Below are positions 6,455-13,687 of a stretch of 15,378 nt of DNA, piece by piece. Numbering within the stretch: the first letter of the stretch is position 1; the number at the start of each line of letters is the position of its first letter. The DNA comes from Chitinophaga pinensis (GTDB lineage: Bacteria > Bacteroidota > Bacteroidia > UKL13-3). The notes below the pieces were generated by a model. That model made no database searches and had not been told where the DNA came from. It saw nothing but the letters and a program-made list of their open reading frames with translations. Position numbers and translations under genes: made by a program. The stretch lies in the NCBI GenBank assembly GCA_945875195.1, contig CAMCJW010000037.1, positions 1 through 15,378 of the forward strand, written 5' to 3'.

Positions 6455-7945
6455 ATGAAGTACTATCAGATTAGGTTATTATTATCACTTATTTTCCTCC
6501 TACCTTTTTCTTTGGTTCAGGCAGCCTTTGTAGATTACAATGCACAACTAAATGAGGGGCAGAAACACTTAAGTTGCTTGAGGCTGCAACAAGCCAATAC
6601 AATTTTTAAGGCAGAAATAGCCATTCATCCGGGCAATATAGCGGCACATTTTCTATTGCATTATTCCAATTTTTACCACATAATGGTTCAGCAAGACAAA
6701 AAATTGCTTGAAGAATTTGAAAAATCAACTGCGGCTACCTTATTGAAAATTCAAGAATTGCCAGAAAATTCGCCTTACAGGTTATTTTATAAAGGGAGCG
6801 TTCACTTACAAAGTGCGCTTATAAAGGGTGCTTTTAATGAATACTTGTCTTCTGCTTGGGATTTTAGAACCGCATACCAAGAAATCAATCAAAATGAAAG
6901 TAAGTTCCCAAGTTTCCTTGGTCACAAAAAAGAACTTGGAGTATTGATGTCGCTCATAGGAACCTTTCCAAAGCAATATATGTGGGTTGTAAACGTGGTT
7001 GGTTTAGAGGGCGATTTTGAAAAAGGCATGGGCATACTCACTCATTACATCAATAATTATGTAAATGAACCATTGATTGAGAAGCAAGAATCTTTGATTT
7101 ATTATACACTCATTCAGTTAAATTTTGGTTCAAACAAAAACTTGGCTTGGGAATTTTACAAGGATAAATGTAAAGATTATGAGCAAAATTTAATTCAATG
7201 CTACATGAGAGCCTATGTGGCAGGTAAATGTGGCGAAAATGAGATTGCTTTGCAAACCCTTAAAAACCGACCCAATGAATCTTCTTATGAACAAATTCAT
7301 TATTTAGATTTTTTAATGGGCGAATACCTCATACATCAGTTAGATTTTTCGGCAGCCATTTGGTACAAAAAGTATTTAACTTTTAGTGCTACTAAGTCTT
7401 CTTATAAAGAAGCGTATCAAAAATTGGCTTGGATTAGTTGGCTGCAATCCGATACCTCAAAGTTTATTACTTATATTGGCTTGATGGAAAAAAATACCAA
7501 GGAACCAAGTTCTGAGGCTAAGTTATTGAGAAATGATATCAAAGTTGGCATATATCCCTCCACGGATTTAATCAAAGCAAGGTTGCTTTTTGATGGAGGA
7601 TATTTAATCCGGTCGAACCAAATTTTGCTCAATCTCAGCACTCATTCCTTAAAAAGTAATTTTCAATTATTGGATTGGAAATACCGCCAAGCTAGGATAT
7701 CTCAGGAACAAGGAAAGTTTGCTGATGCAATTGTTAGTTACAAGAAATGCCTAGAATTTGGGGAGGGGATAAATTCTTATTTATTACCCAACTCGTGTCT
7801 GCAATTAGGCTTAATTTATGAGGAACTGAAATACCCTAAGGTGGCAAAATTGTATTATGAAAAGGTGAGTGACTACAGTAATTTTGATTATGAACAAAGC
7901 ATTAATCAAAAAGCCAAAGCTGGCATAATGAGGGTGAAAAAATAA
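6455..7945 (+). CDS. Exported TPR-repeat protein of unknown function
   Basis: The 496-residue product has a Sec signal (LLLSLIFLLPFSLVQA, cleavage near residue 23) and no lipobox, so it is predicted to be periplasmic or outer-membrane associated. The remainder is all helical in character. TPR-like phrases are visible early (LNEGQKHLSCLRLQQANTIFKAEIAIHPGN, given here as two pieces: LNEGQKHLSCLRLQQ and ANTIFKAEIAIHPGN). They recur clearly near the end: ARISQEQGKFADAIVSYKKC and LQLGLIYEELKYPKVAKLYY. Such repeats act as scaffolds for protein contacts. A mid-region phrase, GTFPKQYMWVVNVVGLEGDF, resembles a conserved patch seen in uncharacterised Bacteroidota TPR proteins, which I recall but cannot verify here. 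No enzyme motif is seen. It stands alone: terminator and candidate promoter upstream, 191 bases of spacer before lysS. Confidence 0.8.
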   Translation: MKYYQIRLLLSLIFLLPFSLVQAAFVDYNAQLNEGQKHLSCLRLQQANTIFKAEIAIHPGNIAAHFLLHYSNFYHIMVQQDKKLLEEFEKSTAATLLKIQELPENSPYRLFYKGSVHLQSALIKGAFNEYLSSAWDFRTAYQEINQNESKFPSFLGHKKELGVLMSLIGTFPKQYMWVVNVVGLEGDFEKGMGILTHYINNYVNEPLIEKQESLIYYTLIQLNFGSNKNLAWEFYKDKCKDYEQNLIQCYMRAYVAGKCGENEIALQTLKNRPNESSYEQIHYLDFLMGEYLIHQLDFSAAIWYKKYLTFSATKSSYKEAYQKLAWISWLQSDTSKFITYIGLMEKNTKEPSSEAKLLRNDIKVGIYPSTDLIKARLLFDGGYLIRSNQILLNLSTHSLKSNFQLLDWKYRQARISQEQGKFADAIVSYKKCLEFGEGINSYLLPNSCLQLGLIYEELKYPKVAKLYYEKVSDYSNFDYEQSINQKAKAGIMRVKK

Positions 7946-8020
7946 TTGTAGTATCAGGGGCCTTCATTCATTTATTTTTACCGATGAGCCACTTGTTAAG
8001 GGTAGGGAATTTGAAGTGCA

Positions 8021-8061
8021 AAAGTTTGGTCAATTTCCAACTTTATTGTTTGTTTTTTTTT
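8021..8061 (+). terminator. Weak possible terminator after the TPR gene
   Basis: AAAGTTTGG (8021-8029) can pair with CCAACTTT (8037-8044), with one bulged T and a 7-base loop. A T-rich stretch (about 8046-8062) follows. The stem is AT-rich and imperfect, and lies 75 bases past the stop codon, so the call is tentative. Confidence 0.35.
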
Positions 8062-8112
8062 TAATTTAAAGACTTTCTGAAAAGTTTAGTTTTAATGGTC
8101 GTTCCCTTTTCT

Positions 8113-8120
8113 TACTTTCG
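8113..8120 (+). promoter_or_regulatory. Possible -7 promoter element (TACTTTCG) of lysS
   Basis: TACTTTCG is a one-mismatch fit to TAnnTTTG and lies 16 bases before the lysS start codon. No convincing -33 TTTG was seen. If used, transcription would start around 8125-8127, inside the (AT)8 tract, giving a leader of roughly 10-12 bases. Confidence 0.4.
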
Positions 8121-8122
8121 CG

Positions 8123-8138
8123 ATATATATATATATAT
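8123..8138 (+). repeat. (AT)8 dinucleotide tract abutting the lysS start codon
   Basis: Eight uninterrupted AT units occupy 8123-8138; the last unit provides the A and T of the lysS ATG (8137-8139). It is the only dinucleotide microsatellite I noticed in the window. Slippage here would change the distance between promoter and start codon but not the reading frame. Confidence 0.9.
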
Positions 8139-9684
8139 GGAAAATTTGAATCAATACAGTGAGCCTGAAAGAATTCGTAGGCAAAAGTTAGTTGAACTTA
8201 CTCAAATGGGCATCAATGCATATCCACCTGAGTCGTTTGAGGTAAATGTAACTTCAATAGCTGTAAAGGCAGATTATGCGCTAGACGCTGAAAACGATAA
8301 ATGGAAGGACATCAGTATTGCAGGCAGAATAATGAGCGTGCGCGATATGGGAAAAGCCAATTTTGTGGTGATCCAAGACGACGCAGGCAAGGTTCAAATA
8401 TATATCAGAAGAGATGATATTTGTCCGGGTGAAGACAAGTCGTACTATGATATTGTGTTTAAAAAGTTATTTGATATTGGAGATATTATTGGAATCAAAG
8501 GATTTGTTTTTACAACCAAAACTGGAGAAATATCTATTCATGCCAAGTCGGTAGTATTGCTTTCTAAAGCTTTACACCCACTTCCTATTGTGAAAGAAAA
8601 GGAAGGCGAAACTTTTGATGCCGTTACTGACCCCGAATTTAGGTATCGTCAGCGCTATGCCGATTTGATTGTAAACCCTCATGTTAAAGAAACTTTTCAA
8701 AAGCGGTCACAAATGATTCGCACCATCAGAGATTTCTTGAACAACCATGGCGCCTTAGAAGTGGATACTCCTGTATTGCAAAATATTCCAGGTGGCGCTT
8801 TGGCAAAACCATTTATTACACACCACAATGCCCTTGATGTTCCCTTTTATTTGCGAATTGCTAACGAGCTTTACCTAAAAAGATTGATTGTAGGTGGCTT
8901 TGATTGGGTATATGAATTTAGCCGCAATTTCAGAAATGAAGGTATGGATAAAACCCATAACCCAGAATTTACCATCTTGGAGTTTTATGTAGCCTATAAA
9001 GATTATTTCTGGATGATGGACTTCACCGAAAAAATGCTTGAAAAAGTAGCGTTAGATTTACATGGAACCACAGAAGTAAAAATGGGCGAAGGTACATTAA
9101 ACTTTAAGGCACCATTCAAACGAATTTCTATATTTGACGCCATAAAAGAGTATACTGGCATTGATGTAAGTAAAATGGGTGAGAAGGAGTTGAGAGAAGT
9201 GTGCAAGAAATTACACATTGAAGTTGATGCCAATATTGGAAAAGGAAAATTAATTGATGAGATTTTTAGTGAAAAATGTGAGGGTAATTTCATCCAACCA
9301 ACTTTCATCATCGATTATCCAATTGAAATGAGTCCACTCACCAAAAAGCATCGCTCAATTGAAGGCTTAGTGGAGCGTTTTGAATTAATGATTAATGGAA
9401 AGGAAATAGCCAATGCTTATACTGAGTTAAACGACCCTATTGATCAAAGAGAAAGATTTGAAGAGCAGGTGAAATTAATGGAAAGGGGAGACGAGGAGGC
9501 AATGTTTATCGACCATGATTTTTTAAGAGCTTTAGAATATGGAATGCCTCCAACCGCGGGGATAGGAATTGGCATTGATCGCTTGTGTATGTTAATGACC
9601 AATCAAGTGTCTATTCAAGATGTTTTGTTTTTCCCGCAAATGCGACCAGAGGTAATCAATAAAAATGAACAAGTAGCAGAATAA
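8137..9684 (+). CDS. lysS: Lysine--tRNA ligase, class II
   Basis: The enzyme charges tRNA-Lys with lysine using ATP, in the cytoplasm. Its 515 residues match the bacterial class II LysRS length. The N-terminal OB-fold anticodon-binding domain includes ISIAGRIMSVRDMGKANFVV and VQIYIRRDD. The catalytic core shows motif 1 around NNHGALEVDTPVLQNIPGGA, then PFYLRIANELYLKRLIVGGF, motif 2 FRNEGMDKTHNPEFT (near 264-278) and motif 3 GIGIGIDRL (near 473-481). ATG at 8137 is chosen because MENLNQYSEPERIRRQKL is the standard start. An in-frame ATG at 8095 would add 14 unlike residues (ending DIYIY, from the AT tract) and would lie upstream of the likely promoter. No clear terminator follows within the 182 bases before the response-regulator gene. 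Confidence 0.97.
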   Translation: MENLNQYSEPERIRRQKLVELTQMGINAYPPESFEVNVTSIAVKADYALDAENDKWKDISIAGRIMSVRDMGKANFVVIQDDAGKVQIYIRRDDICPGEDKSYYDIVFKKLFDIGDIIGIKGFVFTTKTGEISIHAKSVVLLSKALHPLPIVKEKEGETFDAVTDPEFRYRQRYADLIVNPHVKETFQKRSQMIRTIRDFLNNHGALEVDTPVLQNIPGGALAKPFITHHNALDVPFYLRIANELYLKRLIVGGFDWVYEFSRNFRNEGMDKTHNPEFTILEFYVAYKDYFWMMDFTEKMLEKVALDLHGTTEVKMGEGTLNFKAPFKRISIFDAIKEYTGIDVSKMGEKELREVCKKLHIEVDANIGKGKLIDEIFSEKCEGNFIQPTFIIDYPIEMSPLTKKHRSIEGLVERFELMINGKEIANAYTELNDPIDQRERFEEQVKLMERGDEEAMFIDHDFLRALEYGMPPTAGIGIGIDRLCMLMTNQVSIQDVLFFPQMRPEVINKNEQVAE

Positions 9685-9866
9685 ATAAAACTAAACATTG
9701 GTTCAGGCCTATCATCAATTATTTTTATTATTAAATACCTGATAATCATATTTTTTACGGTTATAAAACCAAAGTATACTTTTTTATTAGTTAATGACCA
9801 TATTTTTAATTTATTTACTTAATTATTTAGACGATTATCAATTTATTTCATACCCAAAAATCAATT
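9685..9866. other. AT-rich spacer before the LytTR regulator gene, with similar short repeats
   Basis: The 182 bases are strongly AT-rich and hold no gene. GATAATCA (9741-9748) resembles GATTATCA (9833-9840), and CATATTTTT occurs at 9747-9755 and again at 9799-9807, 52 bases apart. LytTR proteins bind imperfect direct repeats, so these might be sites for the downstream regulator, but in such AT-rich DNA chance similarity is likely. I see no TAnnTTTG box close to the gene. Confidence 0.25.
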
Positions 9867-10613
9867 ATGGCAAAAAGGAAAATAAGGTCAGTTGTAGTAG
9901 ATGAAGTAGCCAAGATGAGAGCTACACTAAAAAATTTATTAAACGATTTTTCTACTATTGAAATTGTAGGTGAGGCTGCAGATTATGAATCAGCCAAGGA
10001 GCTCATTAATTCAACAAAACCAGATTTGGTGTTTTTAGATATAAATTTATCTGGATTTACATCTATAGAATTGTTGGATGAAATAACCTGCAAACCAAAG
10101 GTTATTTTCATTACCTCGCGAAAAGAGTTTGCCATTCAAGCATTTGAAATAAATGCAGTAGATTATATTCTTAAGCCAGTTAGTAGTGATAGGTTAAAAA
10201 ATGCAATTGATCGTGTTACAGAATTTAAGAAAAATGCAAAAGCAATGTCAAATTCAGATCCAGCTGAGCGTTTTAAACCAGATCAAATTATCTTGTTAAA
10301 TTTTGATAGCAAATTAACTTTTATCAAAATTCAGGACATTAATTACATTGAGGCTTTTGGTAATTATACCAAAATATACATGAATGATGGAAAATTAAGT
10401 ATTACCTATAATTCTATCAAGAATTGGGATAATCGCTTACCGAGCGATGTATTTATTCAAATTCATAGGTCGAGTATCGTCAACCTTTTAAATGTTGCTA
10501 AAATTGAAAAATGGACCAATGATACCGGAAGGTTGTTTTTGAAAGGCATAGAAATACCATTTGAAATTAGCCGAAGTTATTTCTTTCAAATTAAGAAGAA
10601 ATACAAAATTTAA
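9867..10613 (+). CDS. LytTR-family response regulator (orphan)
   Basis: The 248-residue protein is a two-domain response regulator. The receiver domain (about 6-122) has the acidic pair Asp12-Glu13, phospho-acceptor Asp58 in LVFLDINLSG, Thr83 in VIFITS and Lys103 in DYILKP, so phosphorylation should be possible. A linker leads to a LytTR DNA-binding domain (about 145-248): the phrases FIKIQDINYIEAFGNYTKIY and FIQIHRSSIVNL are diagnostic. Family members normally work with a LytS/YehU-type histidine kinase. None is encoded in this window on either side, so the partner must be elsewhere. The preferred target sites are paired direct repeats upstream of regulated genes. The start ATG at 9867 follows an A-rich leader (CCCAAAAATCAATT), usual for this phylum, and no alternative start lies nearby. 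The gene ends before a bidirectional terminator. Confidence 0.93.
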   Translation: MAKRKIRSVVVDEVAKMRATLKNLLNDFSTIEIVGEAADYESAKELINSTKPDLVFLDINLSGFTSIELLDEITCKPKVIFITSRKEFAIQAFEINAVDYILKPVSSDRLKNAIDRVTEFKKNAKAMSNSDPAERFKPDQIILLNFDSKLTFIKIQDINYIEAFGNYTKIYMNDGKLSITYNSIKNWDNRLPSDVFIQIHRSSIVNLLNVAKIEKWTNDTGRLFLKGIEIPFEISRSYFFQIKKKYKI

Positions 10614-10640
10614 ACTCACATTTTTTCTAATCAATCAAAC

Positions 10641-10669
10641 AAAAAAGCCGCAAATGTTGCGGCTTTTTT
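10641..10669. terminator. Bidirectional terminator between convergent genes
   Basis: GCCGCAA (10647-10653) pairs with TTGCGGC (10657-10663) around the loop ATG, flanked by six A before and six T after. It starts 28 bases past the regulator's stop and 12 bases past the end of the minus-strand methyltransferase gene. The symmetrical A/T flanks allow it to stop transcription from both sides. Confidence 0.92.
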
Positions 10670-10680
10670 GTTCAACAAAT

Positions 10681-11553
10681 TTATGCTTTGTAATGATACC
10701 TCGCCAAAATTCCAAGTGGCAATTGGATGCCAGATTTGGCCTGCAAATAGAGTTCTCCATTTTCTAAATTTGTTACTTTATTGAAATTTTGTTTCACTAA
10801 ATTTTGAACCAATAAGGCACTTAATCCCAACGAATAAACATTCAAAATTAGAAAGTGTTCTTTTGGGTCAAGCAAGAGTGCTATGTCTTTTAACAATTCA
10901 TTGATGCTTTCTTCCAATTGCCACCTTTCGCCATTTGTTCCTATGCCATAGGCGGGTGGATCAAGAATGATTCCATGATATGTTTTACCTCGCTTTACCT
11001 CACGTTTTACAAATTTCATGGCATCTTCAACCACCCAACGAATATTATCTAATTTGGAAGATTCCATATTTTCTTTACTCCAGCTAATCACTTGTTTTAT
11101 AGAATCAACATGTGTAACATCTGCTCCAGCTGCTTTTGCGGCTATACTTGCGCCACCTGTATAAGCAAATAGGTTCAGAAATTTTGGGGCTTCCATTCCT
11201 TTTAAATGATCATAGATATAATCCCAATTTGCAGCTTGCTCTGGGAAAATACCAACGTGTTTAAAAGAGGTAAGTGATAAATTAAACTTTAATTCATATT
11301 CCCTAGTTTGATAGGGCAAATGCCATTTGGTATGTTTTTTCTTTGGGTTAATCCATTCTCCGGCATGACTACCTTTTTGTTTGAAAGTAATATCTGTTAA
11401 TTTCTTCCATTCAATTTCATCCCATGCTTTGTCCCATAAAGCCTGTGGTTCTGGTCGCCTAATAATAACTGAACCAAAACGTTCTAGTTTTTCAAAATTG
11501 CCACAATCAAGTAACTCATATTCTTGCCAATTTTTGGGTGTAAAGGTTTGCAT
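10681..11553 (-). CDS. Class I SAM-dependent RNA methyltransferase (RlmI-like)
   Basis: The 290-residue enzyme has a Rossmann SAM-binding motif, FLNLFAYTGGASIAAKAAGA (near residues 135-154), an acidic residue at the end of strand 2 (THVDSIKQ), and the catalytic-type motif ILDPPAYG. The phrase PPAYGIGTNGERWQLEE is like that of YccW/RlmI and related rRNA methyltransferases (Methyltrans_SAM family). RlmI itself makes m5C1962 in 23S rRNA with an N-terminal PUA domain. This protein is shorter, and its first ~100 residues (GSVIIRRPEPQALWD, then HAGEWINPKKKHTKWHLPYQ) are a different, family-specific N-terminal region. The exact target base is therefore uncertain; DPPAY rather than a cysteine-bearing loop could also point to another base. 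It lies 44 bases downstream of rnz in the same direction and is probably the last gene of that operon. Confidence 0.85.
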   Translation of the reverse strand: MQTFTPKNWQEYELLDCGNFEKLERFGSVIIRRPEPQALWDKAWDEIEWKKLTDITFKQKGSHAGEWINPKKKHTKWHLPYQTREYELKFNLSLTSFKHVGIFPEQAANWDYIYDHLKGMEAPKFLNLFAYTGGASIAAKAAGADVTHVDSIKQVISWSKENMESSKLDNIRWVVEDAMKFVKREVKRGKTYHGIILDPPAYGIGTNGERWQLEESINELLKDIALLLDPKEHFLILNVYSLGLSALLVQNLVKQNFNKVTNLENGELYLQAKSGIQLPLGILARYHYKA

Positions 11554-11597
11554 GTATCAATGTAATTCAACAGTATAAATAAATTTTCTTTGGAATA

Positions 11598-12512
11598 TTA
11601 TTCTAAAATGAAGGTTGTTCCTTCAATGGCTAACCTGGTGTTTTTAAACTCACTTTTTGCCTCATCCAATAAGGGTGTTAGGTCTTCGTACCTCGAAGAG
11701 AAATGGCCAATCAACAACTCATTAACTTTTGCTTGAGTTGCAACCATACCAGCTTGTTTGGCTGTGGTATGCATGGTTTTAATAGCCCTTTCTAATTTGT
11801 CGTGCATAAACGTAGCCTCATGATACAAATAATCTGCCTCATAAATGGCCTTTATCACTCGTTCATCATAAATTGTATCTGAACAATAGGCATAAGAAAT
11901 TGGCCTAGTAGCTGGAAAAGTTAATTCTTCATTCCTAATCCTTTTGCCATCGGGTAAATTATAATCTTTACCCATTTTAATGTTGTTAAAAAAAGTAAAG
12001 GGAATTTTATGTTTATCACAAGCTTCTACATTTAATTTTTTGAGCATTGCCCTCTCTTCAAAGAAATAACCAATGGTTGGAATTCTATGATACAAGGGAA
12101 ACGACTTCACACTAAAATAGAGGTTTTCCATTACCACCGATTCCGCAGTTGGGTCAACCACATGGTAATTTAATGGGAAAGAAAAGTCTGTTTCAGAATG
12201 CTTGAAAAAAACAGCCAAGATTTCAAATAATTCTTTTGGCCCATATACATTTACGGCTTGCTCATGCTTCATTAAATTCATGGAAAGTAATAATCCTGGA
12301 AGCCCAAGAATATGGTCGCCATGAACATGGCTGATAAAGATATGCGATATTTTTGATTTCTTAATCTTATACCGCTGCAATTGCATTTGCGTTCCTTCTC
12401 CGCAATCAACAAGTAGGTGGTGTTCGCATATATTTATATACTGCCCACTGGGATGCCTATTAATTGTTGGTGATGCGGAACTATTTCCTAATATGGTAAC
12501 TTCAAATGCCAT
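11598..12512 (-). CDS. rnz: Ribonuclease Z
   Basis: This zinc-dependent endonuclease removes 3' trailers from tRNA precursors. The 304-residue protein is the typical short (tRNase Z-S) length. Metallo-beta-lactamase-fold motifs appear in order: LLVDCGEGTQMQLQRYKI (33-50), which is diagnostic of the family; the metal site HVHGDH (His62, His64, Asp66, His67); a mid-region His in PLYHRIPTIGY; Asp in AYCSDT; the HEAT phrase in YHEATF; HTTAKQAG; and the C-terminal GHFSSRY. All expected ligands are present. The insert between about 150 and 200 (ACDKHKIPFTFFNNIKMGKD and following) corresponds to the flexible arm region. It starts 6 bases after the stop of the STAS-like gene and is followed after 44 bases by the methyltransferase gene, suggesting one transcript devoted largely to RNA processing. 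Confidence 0.96.
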   Translation of the reverse strand: MAFEVTILGNSSASPTINRHPSGQYINICEHHLLVDCGEGTQMQLQRYKIKKSKISHIFISHVHGDHILGLPGLLLSMNLMKHEQAVNVYGPKELFEILAVFFKHSETDFSFPLNYHVVDPTAESVVMENLYFSVKSFPLYHRIPTIGYFFEERAMLKKLNVEACDKHKIPFTFFNNIKMGKDYNLPDGKRIRNEELTFPATRPISYAYCSDTIYDERVIKAIYEADYLYHEATFMHDKLERAIKTMHTTAKQAGMVATQAKVNELLIGHFSSRYEDLTPLLDEAKSEFKNTRLAIEGTTFILE

Positions 12513-12518
12513 TAATAT

Positions 12519-12887
12519 TTATTCGCTGTCTTCTAAAAATTGTTTTTCAAGTTGATCCATATAAATGTATTCTATTGCCTCGCTTTCTGTAGGTAACAAT
12601 AGCAATTGGTTTTCTTCAAACATAGCCATCATTTCACTACTTTCATGAACGCAAATCAAGAGTCCATTTTTTGCCAATAAACCATCATTTATATCTTGCA
12701 AAGATATGATAGTATCCGCATCAATTTGGCTTGCTTGGCTAATATCAAAAATAAAGTAAATCCAATCGGTTTGATCCAATTCATTTTGAGCCTTATTTAG
12801 CAAGCCTTGCATGTGTTCCAAATCTAGTTTGGAGGCAGTTGTGGTGAACTTTAAGTAATGTTCGGTTTTATCAATAGAATCTGTCAT
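12519..12887 (-). CDS. STAS-domain-like protein with altered phosphosite
   Basis: The 122-residue protein fits the alternating pattern of STAS domains (anti-sigma-factor antagonist fold). A strand, IYFIFDISQASQIDAD (43-58), leads to a helix, TIISLQDINDGLLAKNG, then a strand, LLICVHES, and a helix, SEMMAMFEENQLLLL, ending in an acidic tail (KQFLEDSE). In canonical antagonists the segment reads Asp-Ser-Ser-Gly, the second Ser being phosphorylated by the anti-sigma kinase. Here it reads Asp56-Ala57-Asp58-Thr59, so the phosphorylatable Ser is replaced by Asp. No anti-sigma factor or kinase is nearby. It is the first gene of a probable operon with rnz (6-base gap). The assignment rests on pattern only, as similarity to characterised members is weak; it might be a scaffold or a stress-response partner. 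Confidence 0.65.
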   Translation of the reverse strand: MTDSIDKTEHYLKFTTTASKLDLEHMQGLLNKAQNELDQTDWIYFIFDISQASQIDADTIISLQDINDGLLAKNGLLICVHESSEMMAMFEENQLLLLPTESEAIEYIYMDQLEKQFLEDSE

Positions 12888-12920
12888 CTTTGTATGGAAG
12901 GTTTTTCGAAAATATAAAAA
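12888..12920. promoter_or_regulatory. Short divergent promoter region (STAS-rnz operon / SDR gene)
   Basis: Only 33 bases separate two divergent start codons. On the minus strand TATTTTCG (12914-12907) is a one-mismatch fit to TAnnTTTG, placed to give a leader of about 13-15 bases for the STAS-like gene. On the plus strand CATCTTTG (12885-12892) is a one-mismatch fit, inside the STAS start region, suited to the SDR gene. The two would overlap, so use of one may hinder the other. No -33 elements are clear. Confidence 0.35.
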
Positions 12921-13682
12921 ATGAACAAGAAAATAGCTTTTATTACAGGAGCAAGTGCAGGAATTGGTGAAGCAACCGCAATTTTATTGGCAAAAAATGG
13001 ATATAATCTCATCCTAAATGGTCGTAGGGCCAATAGAATTAAGGATTTACAAGATAGGCTTCAAAATGAGTTTCAAACACAATCTCATGCAGCTATTTTT
13101 GATATTCGATTGAAGGAAGATGTTAAAAAGGCCATAGATGAAATCCCCGATGCTTTTAAAGCCATTGATGTGCTAGTAAACAATGCCGGTTTAGCATCAG
13201 GTTTAAGTACTATCGACAAAGGTTCATTGGACGATTGGGAAACCATGATTGATACCAATATCAAAGGTTTATTATTTGTTTCTAGGCAAGTAATTCCTGG
13301 TATGGTTGAACGCAAATCTGGACATATTGTAAATATAAGTAGCATTGCTGGTAAAGAAGTTTATGCCAATGGAAATGTTTACTGTGCAACAAAGTTTGCA
13401 GTAGATGCCTTAAACAAGGCCATGCGTATTGAATTATCTGCTTATCCCATTCGTGTTACTGGAATTTATCCTGGTGCAGTGGAAACTGAGTTTTCTATTG
13501 TTCGCTTCCATGGCGATGAAGAGAAAGCAAAAGAAATTTACCACGGGTTTGATAGTTTATTGGCTGCTGATATTGCTGATGCTATCTATTATGCTGTAAG
13601 TAGACCCTTGCATGTAAATATCAATGAAATGATTGTAATGCCAACTGCACAGCCCGTTCCAGGCATTATACATAGAAAGTAA
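12921..13682 (+). CDS. Classical SDR-family NAD(P)-dependent oxidoreductase (YdfG-like)
   Basis: The 253-residue Rossmann-fold enzyme has the glycine-rich TGASAGIG (9-16), NNAG (87-90), and the catalytic set Asn113, Ser141, Tyr154 and Lys158 (YCATK). Arg35-Arg36 after the second strand (NGRR) favour NADP over NAD. The phrase YPGAVETEFSIVRFHGDEEK and the C-terminal HVNINEMIVMPTAQ closely resemble the YdfG group, which oxidises or reduces 3-hydroxy acids, serine and malonic semialdehyde. The physiological substrate here remains inferred from overall likeness. The start is preceded by an A-rich leader (AAAATATAAAAA), typical of Bacteroidota. It is divergent from the STAS-rnz operon and convergent with prfB, whose stop is 5 bases away, with no hairpin between them. 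Confidence 0.92.
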   Translation: MNKKIAFITGASAGIGEATAILLAKNGYNLILNGRRANRIKDLQDRLQNEFQTQSHAAIFDIRLKEDVKKAIDEIPDAFKAIDVLVNNAGLASGLSTIDKGSLDDWETMIDTNIKGLLFVSRQVIPGMVERKSGHIVNISSIAGKEVYANGNVYCATKFAVDALNKAMRIELSAYPIRVTGIYPGAVETEFSIVRFHGDEEKAKEIYHGFDSLLAADIADAIYYAVSRPLHVNINEMIVMPTAQPVPGIIHRK

Positions 13683-13687
13683 ATAGC

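Noticed and set aside
8095..8136. Upstream in-frame ATG of lysS adding 14 residues
   Set aside because: The added residues come partly from the (AT)8 tract and do not resemble LysRS; the ATG lies before the likely promoter element.
9003..9311. Minus-strand open frame inside lysS (102 codons)
   Set aside because: It is fully antisense to the conserved catalytic domain of lysS, with composition expected of a shadow frame.
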